NCBI GenBank assembly: GCA_964016985.1
Contig: OZ024823.1
Location: 31,564,104-31,628,103 of the forward strand
Reading direction: 5' to 3'
Source of the DNA: Anodontia alba
Taxonomy: Eukaryota > Mollusca > Bivalvia > Lucinida > Lucinidae
DNA: 64,000 bases
Shown: positions 61,083 to 64,000 of the stretch, one piece after another
Numbering within the stretch: the stretch's first letter is position 1
Layout: every line of letters starts with the position of its first letter
Notes under the pieces: model-generated
Database searches by the model: none
Told to the model about the DNA's origin: nothing
The model's input: only the letters and a program-made list of their open reading frames with translations
Program-made: the position numbers and the translations under genes

Positions 61083-62997
61083 TAGTTATAGATAATTCAA
61101 TACGATATTGAAATGAAGATCAATAGTTTAACCTAAGAAAACAAAACATATTGTTTAATTGAAAAAGTAATATATTTAGTGAATGAAAATTCAGGAAGAC
61201 CAACAAGTTGTCGTCTGCTGAATTAGCCCAGAGAGTGGTAAAGGTTAAGGGATCAAATATCCACCCCCACCCCCCAACCCCACACACATTGGGAAAATTA
61301 AGAGTATCATCAGTTTATCCTTGATGCATAAATGTTGCCTTACAATCATTTTTTAGTTAATCAATCAAACTTAAAATTTTTTATTGATCTGACAGATTAA
61401 AGAATTGCAGTGACCTGTCTCAGATACAGGACACTTGTGTCAGATTAAGAAAAAGGGAGATTGTGTATTACGCAAACACGAAATACCCAGATCAGACAGC
61501 ACAACTGCACATTCTGGTCAGGATTTTCACTGTTTATCAATGCATTTTACAGTAACCAGTGTTTCTTTAGGTACACAATTAAAGATGCCGATTTGCCTGC
61601 CCGGATTCTTAGATCATTGTCGTAATGGTCCTTTACAAATGTTGATGTTCATTTGATGTTTGGACCGCTTTGTTTTTATTGCATGGGTTAAAGATCAAAC
61701 TATAACACTGTCCAGTGGCCTGAGGCTTCTGGTTCTCAGCTGTATGATGTCAAATAGATAAATGAAACCAGGAGGTACAGGTCCCTGGAGAAGGTTGTAT
61801 TTAACCGGGACACACTTTATGGAAATACTGCTTTTATGGGACTCAGTTGCCTGGTAGCGATAAAAATCTAGATACAGATACTGGAAATACACAATGATGT
61901 TATTAAACTTGTTTTTTTTTTATATATATGTTTGAACAATCTTTTCAAAATAATGTACAAATAAAGATAAAAAATAGAATGTCTTGTTGGTATTTTGTAG
62001 ACTTTTGAGGTGTCTACAAGTAAAATAAGAAACAATGTTGGTTGAGTCTTTTCAAATAAAAATGGACTTTGTGAATTATGCGACCACTGTAGACCCAGAT
62101 TAGTCTGTACGTCCACTTTATGATCAGAGTCTACACTGCATGCGAATAGAGATTGTACATTCTATCAGTGAACAAAAATGTATGCACATGCTGATCTGGA
62201 ACTACAACTGTTGCACATATTATTAAATCCTGTTTTTATTATTTGGAGAGACTCTTGTTATTTTGTGTTGGGTAGTTAGTAAATATGGATAAAATGTCGT
62301 TTTCCTTAGATTATAACTGTTACTATCCTATGTTTCTAGACAGATAGGCCTGTGCTTACAGTGTAGACCCAGATCAGATGTCACATGACACATTGTGTAA
62401 TCAGAGTCTACACGGTTCTACATTTAGCCAGCAAGGTTTAGACAAATCAATGGGTACTATAATGGCCTGGTAAAAAATATAGGGCAAGTGTGGTTAAGGA
62501 TCATCTGATATTCCAGGTTTGTTTCTGAAACAATTACCTTTAGGCCAATGTTTGAAAAGGTGTGAACAATTTATTGAATCTGACAGATGGTGGTTAGAGA
62601 AGAAAGTGGTTCACACTATTTAACCTAAGTATTCTGATAGACACACCTTAACAAATAGCAGTCGCGGCCCCTGATTAAACATTACATTACAGAGCATCTT
62701 ATTAAGGTCTGCACACTGTTTGCCACTCAATAGCACGTATAAGCTATGTCAACAGGTAGTAACACGGACTTAATCAAATTTCAGTATGACAGGGATTTAA
62801 GTTGTTTAATAATTAGCAATATTATACCCATAAATACACATGCAGTAAAAACTGTTAAAGCTCCACGTAGCTCTTTTGAACATGACCAACATAATAATAT
62901 TTATTCTTCGGAATTCAAAGGTACTGCTAAATCACTGTTACTATTAGTAATCGTTTTAATAAATAAATAAATAAATAATGGTAATAATAATGATAAT
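61083..62997. other. No gene recognised between the palindromic arrays
   Basis: AT-rich spacer with an M3 fragment (61203-61240) and inverted AGACCCAGATTAG / GATCAGAGTCTACAC pieces of M4 type at 62090-62150 and 62345-62420. No coding exon seen. Confidence 0.5.
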
Positions 62998-63259
62998 CAT
63001 TACGAAAACATGCCTATTCAAATATATTGAAAATTTTACCACCAGAAAATGAAAATTTTCAGATGAAAAACTCTGATATTTTTCATATTTCTGCTCAAAA
63101 CATAGATTTTGGGTACTGCGAGGCGGTTCTAACGAGTACCCACAATCTATGTTTTTGAGCAGAAACAAGAAAAATAATGTATACCCTGTAAACCCCAGTT
63201 TTACTATATAAAAGTGGGGTTTAAGGGGGTCAAAACTCTATAGGCGTGTTTTCATGATG
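62998..63259 (-). mobile_element. MITE family M1 copy
   Basis: CATTACGAAAACATGCCTAT start, end GGCGTGTTTTCATGATG. The left palindrome arm is largely deleted (GGGTACTG then CGAGGCGGTTC). Confidence 0.9.
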
Positions 63260-63555
63260 AATGGTCATTATTATCACTATTTTCCTTTTCATTATTATCA
63301 CTATGTTTATTTTTTTAGAAAACCATTTTATGAGATAAAAAAGGACCAGCATTGGATTTTCCGAATTATGATATACAGCTTGATTACTATTATAATTATT
63401 TCTGAAAATAATATCAATAATAATATTATTATTATCTTTTTGTTTTATTGTAATTTCTAAAATATTATAAATAATCAATTGAATAGATTTACTTTATGGA
63501 ATGAAATATGACCAACATTGTTTTTCTCCGCATTGTAATGCAGTTACTAGCATAT

Positions 63556-64000
63556 TTGTAGGAGAAAGTAAGTCCTACGTAGGACTTATTATCTCCTACG
63601 TAGGTGTTAGTAACTCCTACGTAGGACTTATTATCTGCAATGTAGGAGTTATCTGCTACATAGGACTTATTATCTCCTGCGTAGGAGTTACTATCTCCTA
63701 CGTAGGACTTACTATCTCCTACGTAGGAGTTACTATCGCCTACGTAGGACATACCTTTTACGTACGAGTTACAAACTCCTATGTAGGACTTATTATCTGC
63801 TACGTAGGACTTATTATCTCCTATGTAGGAGCTACTATCTCCTACGTAGGAGTTACTATCTCCTATGTAAGACTTATTATCTCCTATGTAGGAGTTACTA
63901 ACTCCTACGTAGGCCTTATTATCTCCTACGTAGGAGTTAGTAACTCCTAGGAGTTAGTAACTCCTACGTAGGACTTACTATCTCCTACGTAGGACTTATT
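63556..64000 (-). repeat. 21-base palindromic minisatellite array 2
   Basis: About 21 units visible, running off the window end. The spacer ACTTATTATCTC is the reverse complement of GAGATAATAAGT in array 1, so the array is inverted relative to it. Confidence 0.95.

Noticed and set aside
60681..61085. Open frame encoding SYVGDSK/SYVGVSN heptads, and its partner at 63501-63950
   Set aside because: The frame is open only because the DNA unit is 21 bases. Both strands are open and the array has no start context or flanking coding sequence.
60467..64000. CRISPR-like regular array
   Set aside because: Eukaryotic context, no unique spacers, palindromic minisatellite units and no cas genes.

Overview
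The window looks like nuclear DNA of an invertebrate animal, most likely a bivalve mollusc. It is AT-rich, the one cellular gene has short exons in very long introns, and the rest is packed with hairpin-forming short DNA transposons, tRNA-derived SINEs, tandem-core repeats ending in GAC-rich tracts, and broken retroelements and mariners. The bivalve call is an inference from these repeat types, not from a species-specific marker.

The only cellular gene I can support is on the minus strand. Eighteen exons between 58859 and 18769 join in frame, all with GT-AG splice sites, into the first 704 codons of a NIMA-related kinase of the NEK9 type. An N-terminal protein kinase domain (exons 1-9) is followed by a basic linker (exon 10) and RCC1 repeats (exons 11-18). 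The C-terminal part of the protein (in vertebrates a low-complexity stretch and a coiled coil) was not found. It must lie in short, diverged exons below 18769 or beyond the left edge.

Layout by coordinate: 1-18.7 kb is downstream flank or last introns of NEK9, with hairpin elements, one tandem-core element (7.4-8.3 kb), several 3'-end copies of a reverse-transcriptase element (13.3-16.9 kb) and a SINE with target duplications (17.6-17.9 kb). 18.8-42.7 kb holds exons 18-9, with tandem-core arrays (21.6-23.1 and 27.6-29.8 kb), two dead mariners facing away from each other (28.3-29.6 kb plus, 32.9-34.2 kb minus) and a degraded LINE (40.3-42.1 kb). 44.3-58.9 kb holds exons 8-1, plus a reverse-transcriptase element with two SINEs nested in it (45.4-47.6 kb), a tandem-core array (51.4-52.6 kb) and many hairpin elements. 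59-64 kb is upstream flank with a SINE, A-tracts and two arrays of a 21-bp palindromic unit in opposite orientation (60.47-61.08 kb and 63.56 kb to the window end).

The strongest structural signal beyond NEK9 is layered transposition: a hAT-like element and another insert inside MITEs, a MITE inside a SINE, a mariner inside a tandem-core element, and two SINEs inside a retroelement. Several hairpin elements end within 15-60 bases of NEK9 splice sites. There is no sign of a prokaryotic system, CRISPR, operon or toxin gene.
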